NCBI GenBank assembly: GCA_902768995.1
Contig: CACXNN010000048.1
Coordinates: forward strand, 1-9,214
DNA length: 9,214 nt
Direction: 5' to 3'
Source of the DNA: an uncultured Eubacteriales bacterium
GTDB lineage: Bacteria > Bacillota > Clostridia > Christensenellales > CAG-138
Shown here: positions 1-5,904 of the stretch, piece after piece
Position numbering within the stretch: position 1 is the stretch's first letter
How the letters are laid out: each line of letters opens with the position of its first letter
The notes under the pieces: generated by a model
Told to the model about the DNA's origin: nothing
The model's input: the letters and a program-made list of their open reading frames with translations, nothing else
Databases searched by the model: none
Translations under genes and position numbers: made by a program

Positions 1-1
1 G

Positions 2-118
2 GCCCTGTACGATACAGGCATCGATGCTTCTTTTGGCGATGAGCTCTTGGTTCTTTCCACCTGTGATAGCTATACCAGCGGCGGTCGTTTCGTCGTCATT
101 GCAAAACGCGTGGCGTGA
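2..118 (+). CDS. Class B sortase, C-terminal fragment (5' end outside window)
   Basis: The frame is open from the window edge to a TGA at 116-118 and encodes 38 residues. It contains LVLSTC followed eight residues later by GRFVVIAKRV. This is the C-terminal signature of class B sortases: the catalytic cysteine sits in a T/S-L-S-T-C strand and the catalytic arginine in the following GRFVV strand. Sortases are membrane-anchored cysteine transpeptidases that attach secreted proteins to the cell wall through a sorting signal. The membrane anchor, catalytic histidine and any substrate gene lie outside the window. Class B is favoured over class A or C because of the spacing and the R-F-V-V context, but only about one sixth of the protein is visible. 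Confidence 0.75.
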   Translation, partial: ALYDTGIDASFGDELLVLSTCDSYTSGGRFVVIAKRVA

Positions 119-189
119 GGTATTGGCTTTATCGACAATCCCCTTTTTGAGCAGGGGCTGATATTTTACTTTGAATTAAATAAACGAAG

Positions 190-233
190 AGCAGGGAAAT
201 TCTGCTGGTCAAGAGATCGCAGACAGCCCTGCT
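190..233 (-). terminator. Possible weak terminator for the cotJ operon
   Basis: A 7-bp inverted repeat (AGCAGGG / CCCTGCT, arms 227-233 and 190-196) is followed on the minus strand by a T-rich stretch, CTTCGTTTATTT. It lies about 90 bases past the cotJC stop. The loop is long (30 bases) and the T-tract interrupted, so it is only a weak candidate. Bases 119-322 hold no gene that I can see, only these hairpins. Confidence 0.3.
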
Positions 234-246
234 TTCGCATTGGTAT

Positions 247-304
247 GCCCCTTCCGCCACGCAAGCGCTTGCGAAGCCTATGGACGGAAGGGGCGGCATT
301 TTTT
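247..304 (+). terminator. Rho-independent terminator downstream of the sortase
   Basis: A perfect 10-bp inverted repeat (GCCCCTTCCG at 247-256, CGGAAGGGGC at 285-294) encloses a smaller 12-bp palindrome (GCAAGCGCTTGC, 261-272). It is followed on the plus strand by GGCA and six T residues (299-304). The T-tract is only on the plus strand, so it suits transcripts reading out of the sortase gene towards the convergent cotJ operon. It may also stall transcription from the opposite side. Confidence 0.6.
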
Positions 305-322
305 ACCAGTCCTTTTCCTTTT

Positions 323-925
323 TTACGGCCTCCGCCGGCGGGCGTTGCGGCAGGAGCAGGAGCTGCGGCCGTTGTAGATGCCCTGGATGATCTCCAGGCA
401 CTCGCCGAACCGCTGGAAGTGGACCACCTCCCGCTCCCGGAGGAAGTAGAGGGGCTCCAGTATCTGCTCGTTGCCCGTCATGCTCATCAGGTGCTCGTAG
501 GTGGCCCGGGCCTTCTGCTCGGCCCCCATGTCCTCGGTGATGTCCGCGATGGGGTCCCCGGTGCAGGCGATGTAGGCGGTGGTGAAGGGCACGCCGTTGG
601 GGTCCACGGGGAACACGCCGTGGTCGTGCATGGTGTAGTATCCGGCCAGGCCTGCCTGGTCCAGCTCCGCGCAGGTGGCGCCCTGCATGCACTGGCGGAT
701 CATGGTGCCGATCATCTCGTAGTGGGCCAGCTCCTCCGTGCCTATATCGGTCAAGGTGGCTTTGACCCGATCGTCGGGCATGGAGTAGCGCTGGGTGAGG
801 TAACGGAGCGCCGCCCCCAGCTCCGAATCCGGCCCGCCGTATTGGGCCAGCAGAAGCTTCGCCATCTTCAGGTCCGGCTTCGTGATGTTGACGGGGTATT
901 CGAGTCGTTTTTCATAGATCCACAT
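323..925 (-). CDS. cotJC: Spore coat protein CotJC, manganese-catalase family
   Basis: The 200-residue protein matches the CotJC branch of the dimanganese catalase family, made in the mother cell and placed in the spore coat, where related proteins are thought to remove peroxide. The expected metal ligands of the four-helix bundle are in place: Glu35 (PDSELGAAL), Glu65 and His68 (EELAHYE), Glu136 (GAEQKA) and His169 (EVVHFQRF). It starts at the ATG at 925 behind an AAAGGAGA ribosome binding site, 18 bases after the cotJB stop, so it is the last gene of a cotJA-cotJB-cotJC operon. The C-terminus ends in a short Cys/Arg-rich tail (SSCSCRNARRRRP). The family assignment is secure; catalase activity is inferred from the ligand set. 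Confidence 0.93.
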   Translation of the reverse strand: MWIYEKRLEYPVNITKPDLKMAKLLLAQYGGPDSELGAALRYLTQRYSMPDDRVKATLTDIGTEELAHYEMIGTMIRQCMQGATCAELDQAGLAGYYTMHDHGVFPVDPNGVPFTTAYIACTGDPIADITEDMGAEQKARATYEHLMSMTGNEQILEPLYFLREREVVHFQRFGECLEIIQGIYNGRSSCSCRNARRRRP

Positions 926-943
926 AGCTTTCTCCTTTCCCGA

Positions 944-1195
944 TCACACCGTTTCCCAGGGCCAGGGGGACCGGACCCAGCTCCCCGTGTCCAAGGCGCA
1001 CTGGCCGAAGTTCATCAAGGGGCCGTAGGTGCTGGTGTAGGTGTCCAGCAGGGCCTGGAGCTTGTCGCTGTAGGTGTTGAAGTCCGCCCGGGCGGCCATA
1101 TCGTCGGGATGGGTATCCAAATACAGGTTCAGTTCTACGCAGGTGAACCTGGCCTCACCGATCCGCTTCAGCAGAGCCAAACGATCCTGATCCAT
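944..1195 (-). CDS. cotJB: Spore coat protein CotJB
   Basis: This 83-residue protein fits the CotJB family in length and pattern. It has an N-terminal helix (RLALLKRIGEARFTCVELNLYLDTHP), an acidic DDMAARADFNTYSDKL segment, and a C-terminal YGPLMNFG...SWVRSPWPWE block. That last block is typical of CotJB, where most members end in a W-x-x-x-P-W-P-W motif. The ATG at 1195 is chosen because the GGAGGAGG ribosome binding site lies just upstream inside the end of cotJA, and because the longer upstream frame is not CotJB-like. It begins two bases after the cotJA stop, which implies translational coupling. CotJB is a structural or assembly partner of CotJA and CotJC in the spore coat; no enzymatic role is known. 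Confidence 0.92.
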   Translation of the reverse strand: MDQDRLALLKRIGEARFTCVELNLYLDTHPDDMAARADFNTYSDKLQALLDTYTSTYGPLMNFGQCALDTGSWVRSPWPWETV

Positions 1196-1197
1196 GC

Positions 1198-1467
1198 TTA
1201 CACCTCCTCCGGCATCACGCGCTCGAAGACCAGCTCGGGGAACAGGGTGCCCTTCTGCAGGGCCTCCCCGGGGCAATAGCCCGCCCGATAGGTCTGGTTG
1301 GGGAAATATACGGTGGCCAGAGGGCACCCGCCGCCTGCGGAGAAGCCGCAGCTGCCGTCGCTGGATACCTCGCCCGCCATGACCACGTTGGTCTCCGCCG
1401 TGGGGTCCGTGCCCGGCCCTCGGCCCGTGAAGCAGCAGGCGTCGCCGCTTTGATAGTTTTGCTGCAT
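1198..1467 (-). CDS. cotJA: Spore coat associated protein CotJA
   Basis: The 89-residue protein carries the CotJA hallmark in its C-terminal half: PLATVYFPNQ, then the GEALQKGTLFPEL block (family pattern: L-A-x-A-Y-V-P-x-Q followed by A-L-x-x-G-T-x-F-P-E-L). The N-terminal 45 residues are Gly/Ser/Cys-rich and poorly conserved, which is usual for coat proteins. The ATG at 1467 follows GGGAGG with a 10-base spacer. It is the first gene of the cotJ operon and is needed in Bacillus for CotJC to enter the coat. A CATAnnnTA promoter element lies 33 bases upstream, consistent with mother-cell expression during sporulation. Confidence 0.87.
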   Translation of the reverse strand: MQQNYQSGDACCFTGRGPGTDPTAETNVVMAGEVSSDGSCGFSAGGGCPLATVYFPNQTYRAGYCPGEALQKGTLFPELVFERVMPEEV

Positions 1468-1499
1468 CTAAAACATACCTCCCTTTCAGTGAGATACCC

Positions 1500-1527
1500 T
1501 ATACTATGACTGTTTTTCGGGCGGCGT
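1500..1527 (-). promoter_or_regulatory. Candidate mother-cell sigma (SigK/SigE-type) promoter of cotJ
   Basis: Read on the minus strand, CATAGTATA (1508-1500) matches the CATAnnnTA -10 shared by SigK and, loosely, SigE. An AC dinucleotide at 1527-1526, 17 bases upstream, meets the minimal SigK -35. No sigma-A -35 hexamer is visible. Transcription would begin near 1493, leaving a leader of about 25 bases with the GGGAGG site. The match is short, so support comes mostly from the known sporulation role of the genes downstream. Confidence 0.5.
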
Positions 1528-1537
1528 GCCGGATACG

Positions 1538-1565
1538 AAAAAAGCTGCCGCGGATGCGACAGCTT
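1538..1565 (-). terminator. Rho-independent terminator of the metallophosphoesterase gene
   Basis: On the minus strand, AAGCTGTCGC (1565-1556), a 4-base loop and GCGGCAGCTT (1551-1542) form a 10-bp stem with one G-U pair, running directly into six T residues (1543-1538). It lies 18 bases beyond the stop of the gene ending at 1584 and separates it from the cotJ promoter immediately downstream. Confidence 0.85.
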
Positions 1566-1583
1566 GCAAATCGTCGTAAGGCT

Positions 1584-2654
1584 TTACCAGGCGTTGAGCA
1601 GGGAGAAGCGGTTCTCCTCGTCCTTGGCCTTGGGATAGCCCCACTGGTCGAACCAGGGGGAGTAGGTCAAGACGTCGATGCTGTGGGTCATGGGATCGAA
1701 GCGAAGGAGCCGGATGAACCCCAGGCCCTTGACCCGATCGTCCTGGTAGTTGAACATCATGGTGGTCACGGATCGTTCCTTTTCGCCGTCCCCGTCGTCA
1801 TCGAACCAATCGGTGCGCGTCAGGGTGCCGCGGTGATGGCCGCACAGCATGAGCCGGAAGTTGGGCCACTTGGGCATCACGTCCTGGAAGATGTAGTTGG
1901 CCTCCGTATAGAAGCGGCCGTCCTCCTGCAAACATTTGTGCATGACCACGATCACGATATGGTCGGGATGCTGGGCGATGACCTGGTTCATCCAGTCGGT
2001 GCAGATGACGCCGTAGTTGATGCCGAACACTAAAAAGTCGGTGTCGCAGGCGCGGAAGGTCACGTAGGCCGCCATGCCCTCGTAGGTCTGGCCCTCCTTC
2101 TGGACCACCTTCGCATAGGGCTGGGTGTTGAAATAGTACTGGCTGCCGCCCTTGGTCACGTCATGGTTCCCGCTGACCACCATGCCCGGCAAGGTCTCGA
2201 AGATGGGCACCAGGGCGTTGGCGGCGTTCTCCCACATGGTGGGGCTCATGCCGTCCACCACGTCCCCCGTATGGGCCACGAACTGGATGTTCTCCTTCTC
2301 CCGGTTCTCCAATATCCAGTCCCGCAACCGGTCGAAGACGTCCGGGTTGTTGCGGCTGATGTTCTGGGTGTCGGACATCCATACCAGGGTGAAGGGGGTG
2401 GGCTCCGGCGTAGGGGAGGGAGTGGGCTCCGGCGTGGGGGAGGGCGTAGGGGAGGGCGACGGCGTAGGCGGCACGGTGGGGGAGGGCGTGGCCGGCGCCG
2501 GAGAGATCAGAAGCTGGAACGCGGCCTGGGTCTCGGCTGGCGTGGCGACGGGAGTAGGCGCGGCCGCTGTGGCCAGGGCTTCCCCCTGGGGCGCGCCTTG
2601 ACAGCCCGCCAGGAGCAGGCCCAAAAGGAGCCAAACGACCAGCGCTTTCTTCAT
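1584..2654 (-). CDS. Secreted lipoprotein metallophosphoesterase (calcineurin-like)
   Basis: This 356-residue protein begins with a lipoprotein signal (Lys2-Lys3, a Leu-rich core, and lipobox LLAGC with Cys18), so it should be tethered to the outer face of the membrane. Residues 33-87 form a Pro/Thr/Ser-rich stalk with S/E-P-T-P repeats. Residues 88-356 are a calcineurin-like phosphoesterase domain with metal-binding motifs in order: D95-T-Q97, G130-D131, GNHD (162-165), H239 and G272-H273-H274. The first motif is D-x-Q rather than the usual D-x-H. The substrate is unknown; a phosphodiester or phosphomonoester outside the cell is likely. The ATG at 2654 has AAAGGAG eight bases upstream. It is a single-gene unit with its own promoter and terminator. 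Confidence 0.88.
   Translation of the reverse strand: MKKALVVWLLLGLLLAGCQGAPQGEALATAAAPTPVATPAETQAAFQLLISPAPATPSPTVPPTPSPSPTPSPTPEPTPSPTPEPTPFTLVWMSDTQNISRNNPDVFDRLRDWILENREKENIQFVAHTGDVVDGMSPTMWENAANALVPIFETLPGMVVSGNHDVTKGGSQYYFNTQPYAKVVQKEGQTYEGMAAYVTFRACDTDFLVFGINYGVICTDWMNQVIAQHPDHIVIVVMHKCLQEDGRFYTEANYIFQDVMPKWPNFRLMLCGHHRGTLTRTDWFDDDGDGEKERSVTTMMFNYQDDRVKGLGFIRLLRFDPMTHSIDVLTYSPWFDQWGYPKAKDEENRFSLLNAW
2398..2466 (-). repeat. Short tandem repeat encoding a PTPSPTPE stalk
   Basis: Units related to GGCTCCGGCGTAGGGGAGGG recur (24-base period, about two full units plus shortened copies) and encode alternating P-T-P-S/E-P residues of the extracellular stalk of the metallophosphoesterase. Such repeats can expand or contract by slippage and so change stalk length. 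Confidence 0.6.
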
Positions 2655-2694
2655 GGGCCCATCTCCTTTCCGCCGACAGTTTTACAGCACCGCT

Positions 2695-2723
2695 ATTCTA
2701 CCCGCTTTGGCTCGATTCGTCAA
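2695..2723 (-). promoter_or_regulatory. Sigma-A promoter of the metallophosphoesterase gene
   Basis: On the minus strand, TTGACG (2723-2718) and TAGAAT (2700-2695) are separated by exactly 17 bases. Both hexamers are one base from the consensus. The leader would be about 35 bases and contains AAAGGAG. This points to housekeeping, vegetative expression. Confidence 0.75.
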
Positions 2724-2773
2724 GTTCTGTCAGGAGGCAGGCGCGCATAGGATAGAGCAGGAAGGAGGCGCCT

Positions 2774-3028
2774 ATGGAGCTGAGGACCACGTTTTCGGAC
2801 CTGAAGTGCAAGGAGGTCATCAACGTATGCGACGGAGGGAGGCTGGGCTGCGTGACGGATCTGGAGATGGATCTATGCACGGGCACGATCCTCTCCATCG
2901 TCGTGCCCGGGGAGAGGAGCATGCTGGGCCTTCTGAGGGCCAGGGACGGCATCGTCATCCCCTTCTGCCGCATCCAGAAGATCGGCGAGGACGTCATTTT
3001 GGTGGACCTCAGGGAATTCCCGGCGTAA
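2774..3028 (+). CDS. YlmC/YmxH family sporulation protein (PRC-barrel)
   Basis: The 84-residue protein fits the YlmC/YmxH family: it is about one PRC-barrel domain long, opens with a T-x-S-D-L-x-x-K-E-V-I-N-V pattern (FSDLKCKEVINV), continues G-x-x-L-G-x-x-x-D-L-E-M-D, and ends with the I-P-F-x-x-I-x-K-I-G-x-D-V-I-L-V-D block. Members are found in spore-forming Firmicutes near sigma-G, nrdR or ylmD genes; their molecular function is not established. The ATG at 2774 has a strong GGAAGGAGG site just upstream. It is followed after 85 bases by nrdR, which has its own extended -10 element, so the two may be only partly co-transcribed. Confidence 0.87.
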   Translation: MELRTTFSDLKCKEVINVCDGGRLGCVTDLEMDLCTGTILSIVVPGERSMLGLLRARDGIVIPFCRIQKIGEDVILVDLREFPA

Positions 3029-3035
3029 ATTGTTA

Positions 3036-3077
3036 ATAGCATGTTTACAGCCTCCCCGGAGAAAACAATGCTATACT
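3036..3077 (+). promoter_or_regulatory. Extended -10 promoter of nrdR overlapped by an inverted repeat
   Basis: TGC-TATACT (extended -10; TATACT at 3072-3077) lies 36 bases before the nrdR start, with no good -35 at 17 bases (a TTTACA at 3044-3049 is too far, 22 bases). An inverted repeat, ATAGCATGTTT (3036-3046) with AAAC-A-ATGCTAT (3063-3074, one bulged A), ends inside this -10. It could be an operator or a leader hairpin. It is not a terminator because no T-tract follows, and it is unlike the known NrdR box. Confidence 0.45.
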
Positions 3078-3113
3078 TTATCCGTAATGATTTAGCCAGG
3101 GGAGGACAAGCCA

Positions 3114-3578
3114 ATGAAGTGTCGTTACTGCGGCAGCATGGAGAGCAAGGTCGTGGACAGCCGTCCCAACGAGGACAGCACGGCCATCCGCCGTCGGCGG
3201 GAGTGCATCCAGTGCGGACGCCGGTTCACCACCTTCGAGAGGATCGAGGAGAACCCCATCATGGTGGTCAAGCGGGACGGCCGAAGGGAGCTCTTCGAGC
3301 GGGAGAAGATCGCCACGGGCATCCGCAAGGCCTGCGAGAAGCGGCCCATCTCCACGGACGTGCAGAACCAGATGGTGGAACGGATCGTTCGGGAGGTGAA
3401 CAACTCCCTGGATTCCGAAGTCTCCACGGCGGCCCTGGGCGAGATGGTCATGAAGCAGCTCAAGGCCGTGGACGAGGTGGCCTACGTGCGCTTCGCCTCC
3501 GTCTACAAGGAGTTCAAGGACACCCAGACCTTCATGGAGGAGCTGCAGCGGCTTCTGGACGAGAACGCCGGCGCATGA
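3114..3578 (+). CDS. nrdR: Transcriptional repressor NrdR
   Basis: The 154-residue protein is a full-length NrdR. A zinc ribbon occupies the N-terminus, with Cys3-x-x-Cys6 and Cys31-x-x-Cys34 around an arginine-rich R-R-R-R-E segment (MKCRYCG, then RRRRECIQCGRRFTTFE). An ATP-cone domain follows at about residues 49-139 (MVVKRDGRRELFEREKI). NrdR senses ATP/dATP and represses ribonucleotide reductase genes by binding NrdR boxes. No such gene is in this window, so its targets are elsewhere. The ATG at 3114 follows GGGGAGGA. Its TGA overlaps the pgeF ATG (ATGA), so the two are translationally coupled. Confidence 0.97.
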   Translation: MKCRYCGSMESKVVDSRPNEDSTAIRRRRECIQCGRRFTTFERIEENPIMVVKRDGRRELFEREKIATGIRKACEKRPISTDVQNQMVERIVREVNNSLDSEVSTAALGEMVMKQLKAVDEVAYVRFASVYKEFKDTQTFMEELQRLLDENAGA

Positions 3579-4417
3579 TGGACAGGGCATCCTTTCAAGC
3601 AGCATTCGGCCGCATCCAGGTGGGGCATGCCTACCGGGAGCAGGGGGGCGTAGGCATCTATACCCTGCCTGCTTTTTCGGCGCGGCCGGAGATCGATCAC
3701 GGCTTTTCCGCCCGGATCGGCGGCGTCAGCAAGCCCCCCTTCACCGGGCTCAACCTGAGCTTCACCCACGACGAGCGGGCCGACGTCATGGAGAACTACC
3801 GCCGCTTCAGCCGGGGGGCCGGGTTCCCCGAGGATTCCATGGTCATGGACAGCTACGAGCACGGGATCACGGTGCTGCAGGTGGACCGAAAGGATCGGGG
3901 CCGGGGCTATACCCGGGAGAGCCTGCCAGCCTGCGACGGGCTTATCACCGACGATCCCGAGGTCACGCTGATCACCGGCCACGCGGACTGCATGGCCTTC
4001 TATTTCTTCGATCCCGTCAAAAGGGCCATCGGCCTCTGCCACGCCGGGTGGCGGGGGGCGCTGGGGCGCATCGGCGGGAACGTGATCGCCCAGATGCAGA
4101 AGGCCTACGGCTCCGACCCCAGGGACATGCTCTGCGGCGTGGGCCCCTCCATCTGCCCCAAGTGCTTCGAGGTGGGGGAGGACGTTTGTGAGGATTTCGA
4201 GGCCGCGTTTCCCGTCTGTCCCCTTCGAGGCGTCAACGGCCGGGGGAACCCCACGGTGGATCTGTGGCAGGTGGCCGCCTGCCAGTTCATGGAGCAGGGC
4301 GCTGTCCCGGAGCATATCTTCCTCATGGGCGTCTGCACCCAGGAGACCATGAACCTCTATTCCTACCGGCGGGAGGGCCGCACCGGGGGCATGGCCGCGT
4401 TCCTGCGGCTGAAATAA
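3575..4417 (+). CDS. pgeF: Peptidoglycan editing factor PgeF (YlmD/YfiH/LACC1 family)
   Basis: The 280-residue protein has the family's conserved blocks: FSARIGGVSKPPFTGLNLS (44-62), HGITVLQV with His96, GHADC with Cys139, CHAGWRG with His156, GPSICPKCFEVG (190-201) and the C-terminal NLYSYRR (260-266). His96, Cys139 and His156 are the expected zinc ligands. Members hydrolyse or phosphorylyse purine nucleosides, and bacterial PgeF is reported to remove wrongly incorporated L-Ser from peptidoglycan precursors. The usual T-G-R near the C-terminus is T-G-G here. The start at 3575 overlaps the nrdR TGA; a second ATG at 3578 is equally possible. The same frame is open upstream to 3041, but that stretch is the shadow of nrdR. 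Confidence 0.93.
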   Translation: MMDRASFQAAFGRIQVGHAYREQGGVGIYTLPAFSARPEIDHGFSARIGGVSKPPFTGLNLSFTHDERADVMENYRRFSRGAGFPEDSMVMDSYEHGITVLQVDRKDRGRGYTRESLPACDGLITDDPEVTLITGHADCMAFYFFDPVKRAIGLCHAGWRGALGRIGGNVIAQMQKAYGSDPRDMLCGVGPSICPKCFEVGEDVCEDFEAAFPVCPLRGVNGRGNPTVDLWQVAACQFMEQGAVPEHIFLMGVCTQETMNLYSYRREGRTGGMAAFLRLK

Positions 4418-4447
4418 TGGAATAATCGTGAAAAAAGCAGCGAAGGA

Positions 4448-4478
4448 GCCGCCTTTGAATTGACAAGGGCGGCCTTTT
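4448..4478 (+). terminator. Rho-independent terminator after pgeF
   Basis: GCCGCCTTT (4448-4456) pairs with AAGGGCGGC (4465-4473), with one G-U pair and an 8-base loop, followed by C and TTTT. It lies 30 bases after the pgeF stop and ends the nrdR-pgeF transcript. Its right half doubles as promoter DNA for the next gene. Confidence 0.75.
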
Positions 4479-4488
4479 ATACTATAAT
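4460..4488 (+). promoter_or_regulatory. Perfect-consensus sigma-A promoter of the foldase gene
   Basis: TTGACA (4460-4465) and TATAAT (4483-4488) with a 17-base spacer are an exact match to the sigma-A consensus. The -35 is in the loop and right arm of the preceding terminator, and the spacer contains the terminator T-tract. Transcription should begin near 4495, with a leader of about 34 bases carrying the AGGAG/AAGGA site. Confidence 0.88.
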
Positions 4489-4528
4489 TCACAAGATTGT
4501 TTAGAAAAAACAGGAGAAGGATAGTACC

Positions 4529-5755
4529 ATGAAACGTCAAACCAAGAAGATCTTGCTCATCGCTGCGGTGGCCCTGGCGATCCTCGTGCTGGCAGCCGGC
4601 CTCATCATGCTGCTGCGGAAGGATTCCTTTGGCGACAACTATTTCACCCGCAACAAGGCCATCGCCACGGTGAACGGCGCGAAGATCACCAAGAACGAGT
4701 TCGCCGCGTCCCTGAGCAACTACTATAACAATATTGACACCTACAACATGTACGCCATGTACTACGGCTACGGCAAGTATTACGATGTCAACTCCGAGAC
4801 GGGCGTGCGCGACCTCAAGAAGGACATCCTCAACAGCCTTATCGACAACGAGGTGTTCATCCAGATGGGCAAGGAGCTGGGCATCACCCTGACGGCGGAG
4901 GAGCAATCTGCGGTGGCCCAGTCCGCCAAGGACGCCCTGACCAACTTGAAGGACCAGATCCTGGAGACCGCCAAGTCCTCCGGCGCCCAGAACCCGGAGA
5001 CCTACGCCACCACCATGCTGGCCAACTACTTCTCCAACATCGGCATCAACCAGAAGACCTTCGTGAAACGCAGCGAGCACGCCGCCCTGGCGCAAGCCTA
5101 CGCCGAGAAGGTCCAGGAGCACTTCGCCGCCGAGCGGAACGTGACTGACGGGGAGCTCAAGGACATCTATGCCGCCTACGTGCAGGAGCACTACGTGGAC
5201 GCCTACTCTGAGGGCGCCTACAGCCTGACCGAATCCTATGTGGCCAACGGCTACACCGACATCCCCTATCTCTACATCCCCGAGGACTTCATCTTCGTCC
5301 GGGTCATGACCATTACCGACGCCATCAAGGCCAAGGAGATCCTGAAGAAGATCCAGGACGGCGAGGACTTCGAGACCTATTTTGCCAGCGACGACAACGA
5401 GAACACCGTGGGCAAGGGTTTGGGGGACAAGCCCCAGGCCATCGGCGAGTCGGACAGCGCCTTCACCAGCGAGGTTTATACGCAGGCCGCCGAAGCCGCC
5501 GTGGGCGACGTGATATTGGTGTCCGTGGACGGCACCGATGCCGACGGGAAGGCCACCACCACCTCCTATATCGTCAAGCGGGTGGAGGGGACCACCGGCG
5601 TGGTGCCCTATGAGGACGTGAAGGCCGTCATCGACGACACCCTCAAGAGCCACGAGGAGAGCGAATACTACACCGAGCAGGTGGAAGCCTGGCGCGGCAA
5701 GGCCAACATCGTCATCGACGAGGATGTGCTGGAGGCCGTCGCCCTGAGCCGGTAA
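4529..5755 (+). CDS. PrsA/SurA-like membrane-anchored foldase (parvulin-type peptidyl-prolyl isomerase)
   Basis: The 408-residue protein starts with a basic stretch (MKRQTKK) and one hydrophobic segment at residues 8-29 without a lipobox cysteine, so it is probably held by an uncleaved N-terminal anchor with the rest outside the membrane. Residues 45-200 begin AIATVNGAKITKNEF and form a SurA/PrsA-type chaperone domain rich in helices. Residues 250-352 resemble a degenerate parvulin domain, but the usual G-G-x-L-G-W motif is reduced to GKGLGD, so isomerase activity is doubtful. The likely role is folding of exported proteins. The ATG at 4529 has AGGAGAAGGA upstream. A 32-codon membrane-peptide gene starts ten bases after the stop, probably in the same transcript. 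Exact family naming is less sure than the general class. Confidence 0.8.
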   Translation: MKRQTKKILLIAAVALAILVLAAGLIMLLRKDSFGDNYFTRNKAIATVNGAKITKNEFAASLSNYYNNIDTYNMYAMYYGYGKYYDVNSETGVRDLKKDILNSLIDNEVFIQMGKELGITLTAEEQSAVAQSAKDALTNLKDQILETAKSSGAQNPETYATTMLANYFSNIGINQKTFVKRSEHAALAQAYAEKVQEHFAAERNVTDGELKDIYAAYVQEHYVDAYSEGAYSLTESYVANGYTDIPYLYIPEDFIFVRVMTITDAIKAKEILKKIQDGEDFETYFASDDNENTVGKGLGDKPQAIGESDSAFTSEVYTQAAEAAVGDVILVSVDGTDADGKATTTSYIVKRVEGTTGVVPYEDVKAVIDDTLKSHEESEYYTEQVEAWRGKANIVIDEDVLEAVALSR

Positions 5756-5764
5756 GGAGCGAGC

Positions 5765-5863
5765 ATGCACAGCAAGTTCGTCCGTTGGATGTGTATCTTC
5801 ATGGCGCTGCTCATGGTCATCGGTCTCGTCTTTACCATCGTGGCCAGCATCGCTTCCCTCTAA
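5765..5863 (+). CDS. Small single-pass membrane protein (32 residues)
   Basis: A 33-codon frame begins at the ATG at 5765. It sits behind TAAGGAG, which overlaps the stop of the foldase gene, and it ends at 5863 just before a strong terminator. The peptide has a short basic/aromatic head (MHSKFVRW) and a continuous hydrophobic helix at about residues 9-32 (Met, Leu, Ile, Val, Phe), so it should insert in the membrane with the N-terminus inside. The good ribosome binding site, tight spacing and terminator position all argue that it is a true gene. Similar tiny hydrophobic proteins are often annotated as hypothetical or as DUF4044-like in Firmicutes, but I cannot assign a family. Its context suggests a link to protein export or folding at the membrane. 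Confidence 0.68.
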   Translation: MHSKFVRWMCIFMALLMVIGLVFTIVASIASL

Positions 5864-5870
5864 AACTATC

Positions 5871-5895
5871 GGAGCCGAATAATCGGCTCCTTTTT
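5871..5895 (+). terminator. Rho-independent terminator of the foldase operon
   Basis: GGAGCCGA (5871-5878) and TCGGCTCC (5883-5890) form a perfect 8-bp stem with a 4-base loop, followed by five T residues and another T-run shortly after. It closes the transcript of the foldase and the 32-residue peptide. Confidence 0.92.
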
Positions 5896-5904
5896 CATTT
5901 TTTT

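Noticed and set aside
245..1279. A 344-codon plus-strand frame across the cotJ operon
   Set aside because: It is antisense to three recognised spore coat genes, starts inside a terminator hairpin and has no domain pattern.
2161..2750. Several overlapping frames of 150-195 codons across the phosphoesterase stalk region
   Set aside because: They are produced by the GC-rich tandem repeat and have Gly/Arg-rich low-complexity products without start signals.
2746..2754. CATAGGATA upstream of ylmC as a SigE/SigK -10
   Set aside because: It matches CATAnnnTA, but no -35 is visible and transcription would start within the ribosome binding site of ylmC, leaving too short a leader.
3036..3074. The dyad before nrdR as a terminator or NrdR box
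   Set aside because: It has no T-tract, and it does not resemble the ACACWATATWKWGTGT-like NrdR box.
3041..3574. Upstream extension of pgeF to 3041
   Set aside because: The added 178 residues are the out-of-frame shadow of nrdR and are not similar to the family; the family pattern begins after the ATG at 3575.
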